The position numbers were made by a program, and so were the translations under genes. DNA of 64,000 bases from Aliitabrizicola sp041905595 (GTDB taxonomy: Bacteria; Pseudomonadota; Alphaproteobacteria; Rhodobacterales; Rhodobacteraceae). The stretch spans positions 1 to 64,000 of the forward strand of contig JAYRKT010000023.1 in assembly GCA_041905595.1 (NCBI GenBank). The letters run 5' to 3'. This document shows, one piece after another, positions 53,283 through 62,212 of this stretch; the stretch's first letter is position 1, and each line of letters begins with the position of its first letter. The notes beneath the pieces are model-generated. The model had not been told where the DNA came from. It made no database searches and saw nothing but the letters and a program-made list of their open reading frames with translations.

Positions 53283-54046
53283 GCTTCGAGGGATCCTATC
53301 TGGGCGCGAATGACCGGATCAGCCCGCGCGCTGTCATGGAATGCAAGGTCTGCTGGACGACCTATGACCCGGCCGAAGGCGACAGCTACCGCCAAATCCT
53401 CCCCGGAACGGCCTTTGCCGACCTGCCCGACGACTGGTCCTGCCCGCATTGCGGCACGCCGAAGACCCAGTTCATGGTTCGCGAGGATCCTGGCAGCGCC
53501 GAGGCGGCGGAAGCCGCGATGATCGAGGGCGTGACCGCCGCTCTGGAAGCCGATTTTCGCGAAGTGTGGTCGTCGAAGATGCGCGGCCTGCCGATGGTCA
53601 ACACCGCGCTTCATGTCGAGGCGGTCGGGTTCCGCGCCCACGAGGGCAGCTGGCTTGGCGTGCTGATCGCGCCCTGGTTCATGAACCTCGTTCTTTTGCC
53701 GGGGCCGGGCCAAGACTGGTCGGCGCTCATCCCCGGCGAGAAGGAGACGATTGCCTTTCCCTCCGGCGAATACGAATTCCTGCACAACGCCCGCGACCTG
53801 ACCGGCCCTTACAAGGCCTGCTCGTTGTTTTCGCCGATGGCCGACTTCTCCAGCCATCTGCAGGCGCAGGAAGTGGCGCGCGCGGTGATGGTCGCGCTGT
53901 TCGACGGCGCGAACCGGGCCGAAACAGACCGCGCCGCCGAGATCCGCGCGGTGCGCGAGGCCGAACTTGCCCCACCAGCCGAACCCGAGATCGCGGCAGC
54001 GCCTTCGCGCCGGGCGCTGCTGACCGGTGGTCTTTCCGGGGAGTGA
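53279..54046 (+). CDS. hupJ: Rubredoxin-HupJ fusion
   Basis: 255 residues. N-terminal about 70 residues are a rubredoxin (HupI equivalent) with MECKVCWTTYDP and DWSCPHCGTPKTQF, both CxxC pairs intact. The remainder is the HupJ/HybE chaperone domain (MRGLPMVNTALHVEAVGFRA, GVLIAPWFMNLVLLPGPG). The same fusion is known in R. capsulatus, whereas Rhizobium has separate hupI and hupJ. Likely protects or builds the small subunit in oxygen. Confidence 0.94.
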   Translation: MSFEGSYLGANDRISPRAVMECKVCWTTYDPAEGDSYRQILPGTAFADLPDDWSCPHCGTPKTQFMVREDPGSAEAAEAAMIEGVTAALEADFREVWSSKMRGLPMVNTALHVEAVGFRAHEGSWLGVLIAPWFMNLVLLPGPGQDWSALIPGEKETIAFPSGEYEFLHNARDLTGPYKACSLFSPMADFSSHLQAQEVARAVMVALFDGANRAETDRAAEIRAVREAELAPPAEPEIAAAPSRRALLTGGLSGE

Positions 54047-54049
54047 GTG

Positions 54050-54943
54050 ATGGAGGCCGGGCTGACCCTTGTGCTGCAGGAGGACGAGGTGGAGATCCGC
54101 CGCACCGCCCTGCCGGTCGAGGCAATGATGCTCGGGCGTCCGGTGGAAGAGGCGCTGCACCTCCTGCCCCGTCTCTTCAACCTTTGCGGACATGCGCAGG
54201 GCTTGGCGTTCCGCCTTTCCCTTGGCCTGCCGGTCCACGATGCGCCCGACCCGGGGCGCGAGATCCTGCGCGATCACGTTGCCAAGCTGTGCCTGAGCTG
54301 GCCGACCCTTCTGGGGTTGCCGCCGATGCCACTGCCTTCGGGCTGGCAGGCGGGCGGTGAGGCTGCGCGTCACCTGCTCATCGGTCCGTCCGACTGCCCG
54401 ACTGACCTAGAGGGACTGGCAGACTGGCTGTCGCGCGGCGAAGGCGTGGCCCCGGTGATCCGCGCGATCGCAGACGAACTGGGCGGTGTCCATTTGACTA
54501 GGCCGCTGGCGCTCACCACGCCCGAGACCGCCCTGGCCGATCACGCCCAGGAAAACAGCGTCGCTGCGCGGCGTGCTGCCGATCCGATGGTCATCGCCGC
54601 CGAACGTCATTGGGGCCGCGGACCGGTCTGGCACGCCGTGGCCAGGCTTGCGGATGCCTTGGCCGTGGCCAGGGGCGACCTGCCCTGTGCAGTCAGGCTT
54701 GCGGATGGCACGGCTGTCGTGCCGGCAGCCCGTGGAAGCTATGCACTGCGCGCCAGATCGGCGGCGGGCCGGATCACGGCCTTCGAGCGGCGGACGCCGA
54801 CGGACCATCTGGTTGCGCCCGGCGGCGCGCTGGAAGGGCTGCTTGGGGCCATGGGAAAGTCTGCCCCGTCGCAGATCCGGCTGCTCTCGGATATCCTCGA
54901 CCCCTGCGTTACAGTGCAGGTGCAGGAGGGCAGCCATGCATGA
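54050..54943 (+). CDS. hupK: Hydrogenase maturation scaffold-like protein HupK
   Basis: 297 residues from ATG 54050 (an in-frame GTG lies directly before it). Resembles a degenerate large subunit: RLFNLCGHAQGLAFRLSLG near the N-terminus and SDILDPCVTVQVQEG at the end, with single Cys instead of the CxxC pairs. HupK is thought to act as a scaffold in assembly of the Fe(CN)2CO unit. Overlaps hypA by 8 nt. Confidence 0.93.
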   Translation: MEAGLTLVLQEDEVEIRRTALPVEAMMLGRPVEEALHLLPRLFNLCGHAQGLAFRLSLGLPVHDAPDPGREILRDHVAKLCLSWPTLLGLPPMPLPSGWQAGGEAARHLLIGPSDCPTDLEGLADWLSRGEGVAPVIRAIADELGGVHLTRPLALTTPETALADHAQENSVAARRAADPMVIAAERHWGRGPVWHAVARLADALAVARGDLPCAVRLADGTAVVPAARGSYALRARSAAGRITAFERRTPTDHLVAPGGALEGLLGAMGKSAPSQIRLLSDILDPCVTVQVQEGSHA

Positions 54944-55277
54944 GATGTCGCTCGCCGAAGGCATCCGCGAGGTGATCGAGGATCAGGCCCGGCAACACGC
55001 CTTCGAACGGGTGCGCCGTCTGCGGCTGGAAATCGGACGTTTCGCCGGGGTTGAGAAAGAGGCGCTTGCCTTCGCCTTCGACGTGGTGATGCGCGGCAGT
55101 CCGGCTGAGGGCGCGACGCTTGAAATGATCGACCTGCCGGGCCGGGCGCTATGCTACGACTGCGGTGAGGTGGTCGAACTCGCCGACCGGCTGGATCCCT
55201 GCCCGAACTGCGGCAGTGGCAAGCTAATGCCGCAGGGTGGGGACGAGATGCGGATCAAGGACATGGAGGTGGTGTGA
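54936..55277 (+). CDS. hypA: Nickel incorporation protein HypA
   Basis: 113 residues. Ni-binding N-terminus MHEMSLAEGI (His2, Glu3) and a zinc site CYDCGEVVELADRLDPCPNC. Delivers nickel with HypB. Start lies inside hupK; stop overlaps hypB (TGATG). Confidence 0.96.
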   Translation: MHEMSLAEGIREVIEDQARQHAFERVRRLRLEIGRFAGVEKEALAFAFDVVMRGSPAEGATLEMIDLPGRALCYDCGEVVELADRLDPCPNCGSGKLMPQGGDEMRIKDMEVV

Positions 55278-56170
55278 TGTGCACGGTTTGCGGATGTTCG
55301 GGGACGTTGAAGATCGGCGATCTGGAACTGACCCACGAAGAGGCGCACCGGCTTGGCCTGCCGCATGGGCATGATCACGACCATGACCACGGTCATCACC
55401 ACGGGCACGGCGCACATGACCATGACCACCCGCCTCTGTCCGGGGGTACGATCCATTTCGGGCTGGGCGTGGCGGGCACTTCGGTGCCGGGGATGAGCCA
55501 GTCGCGGCTCATTGAGATCGAGACGGGCATCCTGTCAAAAAACGACGCCATCGCCGCCACGAACCGCCGGGTTCTGCGGGCCCTTGGCGCCTTTGCGGTC
55601 AACCTCGTCTCCTCGCCCGGTTCGGGCAAGACGACGCTGCTTTGCGAGACGATCCGTCGCCTCGGATCCCATCCGCTGGCGGTGATCGAAGGCGACCAGC
55701 AGACCTCGAACGATGCCGACCGTATCCGCGCCACGGGGGCCGAGGCGGTGCAGGTGAACACCGGCAAGGGCTGCCATCTGGATGCCGACATGGTCGCGCG
55801 CGCCATGGATGCGTTGCCACTGTCGCCGGGCGGGTTCCTGTTCATCGAGAATGTCGGCAATCTTGTCTGCCCCGCCGCCTTCGACCTGGGCGAGGATGCC
55901 AAGGTCGCGATCCTGTCGGTGACGGAAGGCGAGGACAAGCCGCTCAAATATCCCGACATGTTCACCGCCGCCCGCATTGCGCTGGTAAACAAGGTGGATC
56001 TCGCCCCCCATTGCGACACCGACCTTGACCTGATCGAAACGAACCTGCGCCGGGTAAACCCGGCGATCAAGGTGATCCGCGTCTCGGCCCGCACCGGCGC
56101 GGGGATGGAGGACTGGCTGCGCTGGCTCAAGGCGCGGCTCACTGACAAGACGCTGCGAAAGGCCGGGTGA
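55277..56170 (+). CDS. hypB: GTPase HypB with His-rich nickel store
   Basis: 297 residues from ATG 55277. N-terminal Cys motif MCTVCGCSG, then a His-rich stretch (about 34-58, 13 His with Asp and Gly) able to store nickel, then the GTPase domain: P-loop SSPGSGKTTL, EGDQQTSNDA, NVGNLVCP and NKVDLAP. Works with HypA. Confidence 0.96.
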   Translation: MCTVCGCSGTLKIGDLELTHEEAHRLGLPHGHDHDHDHGHHHGHGAHDHDHPPLSGGTIHFGLGVAGTSVPGMSQSRLIEIETGILSKNDAIAATNRRVLRALGAFAVNLVSSPGSGKTTLLCETIRRLGSHPLAVIEGDQQTSNDADRIRATGAEAVQVNTGKGCHLDADMVARAMDALPLSPGGFLFIENVGNLVCPAAFDLGEDAKVAILSVTEGEDKPLKYPDMFTAARIALVNKVDLAPHCDTDLDLIETNLRRVNPAIKVIRVSARTGAGMEDWLRWLKARLTDKTLRKAG

Positions 56171-57651
56171 TGTCCGCCCCGCGCGCCACCATACTTCTGG
56201 TCGATGACGAGCCACATTCGCTGACCTCGATGCGAATGGCACTGGAGGATGAATTCGACATCCGCACCGCCGGCGATGCCGAGGCGGCGCTCGCGGTGCT
56301 GGAAGAGGATTGGGTGCAGGTCATCTTCTGCGACCAGCGGATGCCGGGTCGTACCGGCGTCGAGTTCCTGACCGAGGTGCGCGAGCGCTGGCCAGAGGCG
56401 GTGCGTATCGTCATCACCGGCTATACCGACGCGAACGCGATGGTCGCGGCGATCAACGATGCGGGCATCTACCAGTTCATCACCAAGCCCTGGCATCCGG
56501 ATCAGTTGCTGATGGCGGCGCGCAATGCGTCGCGGCTTTTCCAGCTGTCGCGTGAGAACGACCGCATGGCGCTGGAGATGCGGGTGCTGACGGCAACCGC
56601 CGAAAGCCGGGTCGAAAAGCGGCGCCGGGCACTGCGCGAGGGACTGGGTTTCGAGACGATCCTGCGCGCGCCCAATTCGCCCATGAACGCGGTGGTGCGG
56701 GCCGCGCGGCAATTCGCGAGCTTCGACGTACCGGTTTTGCTGACGGGCGAGCCCGGAACCGGGAAGGCGGCGCTGGCCCGCGCGATGCATTACGGCTCGC
56801 TCCGCTCCGACAGGCCCTTCCATGCCTTCTCGCTGGCCGGACTACCGGACGACCTGGCGATGATCGAACTCTTCGGGGCAAAGCGCGGCGTGCTGCCCGG
56901 CGGGTCGAACAAGATCGGACTGGTTCAGAAGGCCGAGCGCGGGACGCTCTATCTGGGCGGGATCGACGCTGCGTCGCCGGCGCTGCAGGTCGCGCTGTTG
57001 CGGCTGGTGACGGAAGGGGCGTTCTCGCCCGTCGGAGGGCAAGAGATCATAGGATCGAACCTGCGGCTGATCGCCGGTTCCGATCGCGACCTGCGGGCGC
57101 TGGTGGCAGAGGGCCGCTTCCGTGCCGATCTTTACTACGCGCTTGCGGTGACGGAACTGGAACTGCCGCCGCTGCGCGGTCGTCCCGGCGACATCGCGCT
57201 CCATGCCCAGGCCATGTTGATGGATATGGCGTCCCGGCATGGCAAGCCGATGCAGGGGTTCGAGGCGGCCGCGCTGGAGTTCCTCGAGAATTACGACTGG
57301 CCCGGAAACCTGCGAGAACTGTCCAATGAGGTCACGCGAATGCTGATCTTCGGCCAGGCGCCGCTCCTTGGGGCGGAACTGATCTCGCGCGCGATCCTGC
57401 AGGCTCCACCCGGCGACAGCGGCGCGGACCGTTCGGCCGAGGCGGCGCTGACCGGCGCCGGAAGCCTGAAGGACCGGGTTGAACTGGTCGAGATGCGCAT
57501 CCTGCGCGAAACGCTGGCCCGCCACCGCTGGAACAAGAGCCGCGCCGCCGCCGAACTCGGGCTGAGCCGGGTCGGCCTGCGCGCCAAGCTGGACCGCTAC
57601 GGCATCCTTCAGCCGGGGCGGGCGACAGCAGACGAAGACGAGGAGGACTGA
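56170..57651 (+). CDS. hupR: Hydrogenase response regulator HupR
   Basis: 493 residues, NtrC-like. Receiver (1-120) with DDE at 12-14 and phosphorylation site Asp55 in FCDQRMPGRTG; AAA-like centre with GEPGTGKAAL; C-terminal Fis-type HTH (HRWNKSRAAAELGLSRVGLR). The sigma-54 contact motif GAFTGA is replaced (AKRGVLPGGSNK, about 240), which agrees with R. capsulatus HupR acting with sigma-70 and being active when unphosphorylated. Starts by TGATG overlap with hypB. Confidence 0.95.
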   Translation: MSAPRATILLVDDEPHSLTSMRMALEDEFDIRTAGDAEAALAVLEEDWVQVIFCDQRMPGRTGVEFLTEVRERWPEAVRIVITGYTDANAMVAAINDAGIYQFITKPWHPDQLLMAARNASRLFQLSRENDRMALEMRVLTATAESRVEKRRRALREGLGFETILRAPNSPMNAVVRAARQFASFDVPVLLTGEPGTGKAALARAMHYGSLRSDRPFHAFSLAGLPDDLAMIELFGAKRGVLPGGSNKIGLVQKAERGTLYLGGIDAASPALQVALLRLVTEGAFSPVGGQEIIGSNLRLIAGSDRDLRALVAEGRFRADLYYALAVTELELPPLRGRPGDIALHAQAMLMDMASRHGKPMQGFEAAALEFLENYDWPGNLRELSNEVTRMLIFGQAPLLGAELISRAILQAPPGDSGADRSAEAALTGAGSLKDRVELVEMRILRETLARHRWNKSRAAAELGLSRVGLRAKLDRYGILQPGRATADEDEED

Positions 57652-57654
57652 GCG

Positions 57655-57945
57655 ATGTGCCTAGGCATTCCCGGCCGGATCGTGGCCATCACCGACGAGG
57701 CGCGGCAGATGGCGCTTGCGGAAATTTCAGGCGTGCGGCGCGAGGTGAACGTCGCCTGCATCGCCGAGGGACCGCTGGCGGATCTCGTGGGCGAATGGGC
57801 ATTGATTCATGTCGGCTTCGCGATGAGCCGGATCGACCCGGATGAGGCCGAACGTACCCTGCAGGCGCTCCGCGATCTGGGCGAGGCACAGGAGGCGCTT
57901 GACGCGATGGCCGAGGGGCAGAAGGCACTGGAGGCGGCAAGATGA
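57655..57945 (+). CDS. hypC: Hydrogenase maturation chaperone HypC
   Basis: 96 residues. MCLGIPGRIV with invariant Cys2, and GEWALIHVGFAMSRID. Holds the Fe(CN)2CO unit with HypD. ATGA overlap with hypD. Confidence 0.96.
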   Translation: MCLGIPGRIVAITDEARQMALAEISGVRREVNVACIAEGPLADLVGEWALIHVGFAMSRIDPDEAERTLQALRDLGEAQEALDAMAEGQKALEAAR

Positions 57946-59081
57946 AGTTCGCCAGCGAATTTCGTGACCCGGCTTTGGCCAAGACCCTGCTCGCCCGCAT
58001 CGCTGGAGTGGCCGACCAGATCGGTGCGACGCGCGAAACGCCCGTCCACATCATGGAGATCTGCGGCGGGCACACCCATTCGATCTTCCGTTACGGCCTC
58101 GACAAGCTGATCCACCCCGGGGTCGAGTTCATCCACGGTCCGGGCTGTCCGGTCTGCGTGCTGCCGATGTCGCGGGTCGATGAATGCGTCGAGATCGCGA
58201 TGCGCCCAAGGGTGATCTTCACCACCTTCGGCGACGCGATGCGTGTGCCGGGCCACAAGATGAGCCTCATGCAGGCCAAGGCGGGAGGAGCCGATATCCG
58301 CATGGTCTATTCGCCGCTCGACGCGCTGGAGCTTGCCCGCCGCAACCCAGACCGCGAGGTGGTCTTCTTCGGCCTCGGCTTCGAGACGACGACGCCCTCG
58401 ACCGCGCTGTCGATCCAAGCGGCGGCGCGCGAGGGGCTGACCAATTTCAGCGTCTTCTGCAACCACATCACCGTGCCCGAGCCGATCAAGGCGCTGCTCG
58501 ACGATCCCGATATGATGCTCGACGGCTTCATCGGACCGGGCCATGTCAGCATGGTGATCGGGATCCGGCCTTACGACTTCATCGCGCGGGACTACGGCAA
58601 GCCGATCGTGGTGGCCGGTTTCGAGCCGACCGACCTGCTGCAATCAGTGCTGATGGTCCTGATGCAGATTGCCGAGGGCCGTGCGGCGGTCGAGAACCAG
58701 TATGCCCGCGTCGTGCCCGAGAACGGGAACCCGGTCAGCCTGGCAGCGATTGCCGATGTCTATGAACGCCGCCCGAGCTTCGAATGGCGCGGCCTGGGCG
58801 AGATCGACGCCTCCGGCCTGCGCATCCGCCCGAAATACCGCGCCTTCGACGCCGAGGAGAAGTTCGGGATCGGCTACGCGGTCGGACGCAAGGCCTATGA
58901 AGAGCCCGAGGGCTGCGCCTGCGGCGCGGTGATGACCGGGCGGATCAAGCCGACCGCCTGCCCGCGATTCGGCAAGGGCTGCACGCCCGACATGCCGCTA
59001 GGGGCGCTGATGGTATCGTCGGAAGGCGCCTGCGCCGCCTACTGGCAATATGGCGGCTCGCGCGGGCTGGCGGCAGAGTAG
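57942..59081 (+). CDS. hypD: Hydrogenase maturation Fe-S protein HypD
   Basis: 379 residues. MEICGGHTHSIFRYG and GPGCPVCVLP (active Cys pair), FGLGFETTTPSTA, and the C-terminal [4Fe-4S] Cys set in EGCACGAVMTGRIKPTACP and FGKGCTPDMPLG. Assembles the Fe(CN)2CO unit with HypC and HypE. Confidence 0.96.
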   Translation: MKFASEFRDPALAKTLLARIAGVADQIGATRETPVHIMEICGGHTHSIFRYGLDKLIHPGVEFIHGPGCPVCVLPMSRVDECVEIAMRPRVIFTTFGDAMRVPGHKMSLMQAKAGGADIRMVYSPLDALELARRNPDREVVFFGLGFETTTPSTALSIQAAAREGLTNFSVFCNHITVPEPIKALLDDPDMMLDGFIGPGHVSMVIGIRPYDFIARDYGKPIVVAGFEPTDLLQSVLMVLMQIAEGRAAVENQYARVVPENGNPVSLAAIADVYERRPSFEWRGLGEIDASGLRIRPKYRAFDAEEKFGIGYAVGRKAYEEPEGCACGAVMTGRIKPTACPRFGKGCTPDMPLGALMVSSEGACAAYWQYGGSRGLAAE

Positions 59082-59147
59082 AGGGGGCGCTGCCCCCTCG
59101 CCGCCAAACGGCGGCTCACCCCGGGATATTTGGGAACAGAAGAAGGA
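59081..59147 (+). repeat. REP-like intergenic element between hypD and hypE
   Basis: Two adjacent hairpins, GAGGGGGC-GCT-GCCCCCTC (59081-59099, starting at the last base of the hypD stop) and GCCGCC-AAAC-GGCGGC (59100-59115), followed by CCCCGGGATATTTGGGAACA and GAAGAAGG. I recall very similar strings scattered between genes in Rhodobacterales genomes, but only one copy is in this window. It separates hypE from an otherwise tightly packed operon. Confidence 0.5.
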
Positions 59148-59155
59148 CCTGAGGC

Positions 59156-60178
59156 ATGGCGCTGCGCGACCGGATCGTGACCCTCGCCCATGGCGGCGGC
59201 GGGCGGGCAATGCGCGACCTGATCGAGACGGTCTTCACGCCCGTATTCGAGCCGCCGGGCATGGAGGACCAGGCCCGGCTGATGGACGCCGCCCTGCAAG
59301 AGCCGGGGGCGCGGCTCGCGTTTACCACCGACAGCTTCGTGGTCACGCCTGTGGAGTTTCCGGGCGGCGACATCGGCACGATCGCCGTCTGCGGCACGGT
59401 CAATGATCTTGCGGTCGGCGGCGCGCGGCCTCTGTGGCTCTCGGCGGCCTTCATCATCGAGGAGGGCTGCGAGGTCGATCTGCTGCACCGCGTCGTTGCC
59501 TCGATGCAGCGCGAGGCGGATGCGGCGGGTGTCAGGATCGTCACCGGTGACACGAAGGTCGTCGGGCGCGGCGCGGCGGACCGGCTGTTCGTCACGACCG
59601 CCGGGGTGGGCGTAATCCCGCCGCGCCGCGACCTGTCGGCGGCGAAGGTGCGGCCCGGCGACGTGGCGATCGTCAACGGGGTTCTGGGCGACCATGGCGC
59701 CACCATCCTTGCGGCCAGGGGCGACCTGGCCCTGTCGGCCGACCTCAAGAGCGACTGCGCCGCGCTCGGGCACCTGATGGAGGCGGTTCTGGCCGTTGCT
59801 CCGGGAACAGCCTGCGCGCGGGATGCGACGCGGGGCGGGCTTGCCTCGGCCCTGAACGAGATCGCGGCGGCGGCCGGCGTCGGCGTCGTGGTGGATGAAG
59901 ACGCCCTGCCCCTGCGCGAGGAAGTGCGCGGCATGTGCGAGATCCTTGGCCTCGACCCGCTCTATCTTGCCAACGAGGGCACTCTGGTCGCCTTTGTGCC
60001 CGAAGCGCAGGCAGAAGCGGCGCTGGCCGCGATGCGGAGCCGCCCCGAGGGGCGGAGCGCGGCGATCGTCGGGCAGGCCGTGGCCGCGCATCCGGGGCAG
60101 GTGCGCATGGCCACATCCTTTGGCGGGATGCGGGTCGTTGACATGCTCGTCGGCGAGCAGTTGCCCCGCATTTGCTGA
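59156..60178 (+). CDS. hypE: Hydrogenase maturation dehydratase HypE
   Basis: 340 residues. AHGGGGRAMRDLIETVFTP at the N-terminus, AIAVCGTVNDLAVGG-type ATP site, GDTKVVGRG, and the C-terminal PRIC whose Cys carries the thiocarbamate turned into thiocyanate. Final step of CN ligand synthesis with HypF. End of the hydrogenase cluster. Confidence 0.96.
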   Translation: MALRDRIVTLAHGGGGRAMRDLIETVFTPVFEPPGMEDQARLMDAALQEPGARLAFTTDSFVVTPVEFPGGDIGTIAVCGTVNDLAVGGARPLWLSAAFIIEEGCEVDLLHRVVASMQREADAAGVRIVTGDTKVVGRGAADRLFVTTAGVGVIPPRRDLSAAKVRPGDVAIVNGVLGDHGATILAARGDLALSADLKSDCAALGHLMEAVLAVAPGTACARDATRGGLASALNEIAAAAGVGVVVDEDALPLREEVRGMCEILGLDPLYLANEGTLVAFVPEAQAEAALAAMRSRPEGRSAAIVGQAVAAHPGQVRMATSFGGMRVVDMLVGEQLPRIC

Positions 60179-60198
60179 GGCGGGCCCGACGGCCCGCC
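60179..60198. terminator. Convergent bidirectional terminator
   Basis: GGCGGGCC-CGAC-GGCCCGCC, perfect 8-bp stem starting right after the hypE stop and ending 16 nt before the stop of the convergent dmm gene. No clear U-tract. Confidence 0.7.
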
Positions 60199-60214
60199 CC
60201 GGTTCGCGCGACGC

Positions 60215-61255
60215 TCAGTCGGGGAATATCCCCGGCGAGGTCGGCGCGCCATCGTCGAAGCGCGACAGGTAATCGACGATCAGCGGGCGGTTGACCGCGA
60301 AGCCCTTGTAGGTGGCCAGCTCCTCGGGCAGGTCGCGCAGGACGCGATGCAGCCGGCGGCCCCATTTCGGCACGGTCACCAGATCCTCGAGCGAGCAGAG
60401 GTAGCAGCGGATCGGAAAGACGATGGCGTTCGACCGCGGCAGCCGCCACAGGGTCTGCAATTCGACGCGGAGGTGCTGCTTCGCGCCGACGTTTTCCGGG
60501 GTCACGGTGCGCTTCTCCGGCCCCCATTTGTGATAGTTCTCGGGCGAGGTATCGAGGCGCGGGTTCACCGTCATCGTCCAGTTCAGACGCCGCACGGGTT
60601 TGCCCTGCTGCAGGTTCAGCAGGTATTTCAGCGCGCGCTGGAACACGCCCATCTCGGCCGCCTTCGGCACCGGGGCATGCCATTCGAAGAAGTTCATGCC
60701 GATGTCGAAGTCGAGCGACCAGTCGGCCTGGCTGGTGACCATGCCGGCATCCATCCACAGATTGCCGTCGCGCTGGTCGAGAAGCGCGTGGTCGCCCTGG
60801 GTCTGGCGGGTGATGTATTCCATCGGCCCGCAGGGCAGCGTCGTCGCGTCAAGGAAGGTGAAATGCTGGTCGATGCCAAGGGGACGGTTGATCCAGTGCC
60901 AGCGATTGCCGTCACGGTTCAGCGTGAACCATTCCGGATAGTCCTCGCTCTTGGAGACCATGACCAGTTCCAGGAAGTCCCAGCCCGCCAGTTCCATATG
61001 CGGCAACGACTGGCAGCGCAGCGGGTCCTCTCGCAGCGTGATCTCGCGGTCGCGCATCTCGGCGACATAATGTTCGTCCACGTCGAAGCGCTTTTCGAAA
61101 GGCGAGCCTTCCCTGCCCCCGGCATGGGGTTCAAGGTTGACCGAGTACATGTAGCTGTCCTGATCGAAGGGGAACGGAAAGCGCCGGACCGCCTCGGGCG
61201 AGTTGCGGAAGGTATAGTCGTCGCGGAAGGTTTCGTCGTTGAATTGCAGCGTCAC
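60215..61255 (-). CDS. dmmC: DUF3445 haem-dependent oxidative N-demethylase, DmmC-like
   Basis: 346 residues. DUF3445 landmarks: DITLREDPLRCQSLP-type region, INRPLGIDQHFTF, and LWRLPRSNAIVFPIRCYLCS. Members include the catalytic component of dimethylamine monooxygenase (NADPH + O2; dimethylamine to methylamine and formaldehyde). Last gene of the dmm-like operon; its partner reductase is 9 nt upstream. Subunit letters differ between papers, so the symbol is tentative. Confidence 0.85.
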   Translation of the reverse strand: MTLQFNDETFRDDYTFRNSPEAVRRFPFPFDQDSYMYSVNLEPHAGGREGSPFEKRFDVDEHYVAEMRDREITLREDPLRCQSLPHMELAGWDFLELVMVSKSEDYPEWFTLNRDGNRWHWINRPLGIDQHFTFLDATTLPCGPMEYITRQTQGDHALLDQRDGNLWMDAGMVTSQADWSLDFDIGMNFFEWHAPVPKAAEMGVFQRALKYLLNLQQGKPVRRLNWTMTVNPRLDTSPENYHKWGPEKRTVTPENVGAKQHLRVELQTLWRLPRSNAIVFPIRCYLCSLEDLVTVPKWGRRLHRVLRDLPEELATYKGFAVNRPLIVDYLSRFDDGAPTSPGIFPD

Positions 61256-61264
61256 TGCAACCTC

Positions 61265-62212
61265 CTAAAGGTCGAGAACGAGGGAAGTACCCGAAAAGCG
61301 CGAAACGCAGGGCATGATCCTGGTCTGCGCGGTCTTGTCAGCCTCGCTCAGCCAGTGGTCGTGATGCTCGATGGTGCCATGGCAGGAGCGGACGCCGGTT
61401 TCGCACCGCCCGCAGGCCCCGCCGCGGCAAAGCCAGTCGACCGGAACCTCGGCGGCTTCCAGCGCCTCGAGCAGGCTTTGGGTCGGGCCGACGGTGACGG
61501 TCCTGCCGGTCGAGGCAAGGGTCACGGCAAAGGGCGCGCCGGGCGGGGGCGCCATGAAGACCTCGGAATGCAGCGCTGCCGCAGGCCAGCCGAGCCGCGC
61601 GCCGGTTGCCGCAACGGCGTCGATCAATGCCTCTGGCCCGCAGGTGTAAACATGCGTGCCAATCGGCTGCGCCGACAGGATCGCGCCGATGTCGAGCCGG
61701 TTGCCCTCTTCCGAGATATGCACGTGGACCTGGGGCAGATCCGGCAGAAGACGCAGGCCGGCGGCCTCGGCCCGGGACCGGGCGGCGTAGTGCAGTTCAA
61801 ACGGCAACTGCAGGCGGGCAAGCTGCTTGAGCTGGGCGATGAAGGGGGTAATGCCGATGCCGCCGGCGATCATCACATGCTTTCGCGCCCGCAGGTCGAG
61901 CGAAAACAGGTTGACCGGCGCGCCCACGCCCAGACGGTCGCCTTCCTTCACCTTGCCGTGCAGATAGCGCGACCCGCCGCGCCCGGCATCCTCGCGCCGC
62001 ACGGCGATCTCGTAGCAGCTGCCGTCCAGCGGGTCGGAGATCAGCGAATAGGCGTTGCGACGGACGAGATCACCATCCGGCATCTCGACCACCACATGCG
62101 CCCCGCCGGAAAACAGCGGCAGCGGCTGGCCGTCAGGGTCGACGAAGCGGAACCGGGTGACGAGAGGGGTCAGCGGCTCGACCGCAGCGACACGAAGCAT
62201 GCGGGCACTCAT
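61265..62212 (-). CDS. dmmB: Ferredoxin-NADP(H) reductase component, DmmB-like
   Basis: 315 residues from ATG 62212, which overlaps the upstream stop (ATGA). Phthalate-dioxygenase-reductase architecture: flavin domain (RRNAYSLISDPLDGSCYEIA), NAD domain (HVMIAGGIGITPFIAQLK), and C-terminal plant-type [2Fe-2S] with CRGGACGRC and a fourth Cys in IMPCVSRF. Passes electrons to the DUF3445 oxygenase. Confidence 0.9.
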   Translation of the reverse strand: MSARMLRVAAVEPLTPLVTRFRFVDPDGQPLPLFSGGAHVVVEMPDGDLVRRNAYSLISDPLDGSCYEIAVRREDAGRGGSRYLHGKVKEGDRLGVGAPVNLFSLDLRARKHVMIAGGIGITPFIAQLKQLARLQLPFELHYAARSRAEAAGLRLLPDLPQVHVHISEEGNRLDIGAILSAQPIGTHVYTCGPEALIDAVAATGARLGWPAAALHSEVFMAPPPGAPFAVTLASTGRTVTVGPTQSLLEALEAAEVPVDWLCRGGACGRCETGVRSCHGTIEHHDHWLSEADKTAQTRIMPCVSRFSGTSLVLDL

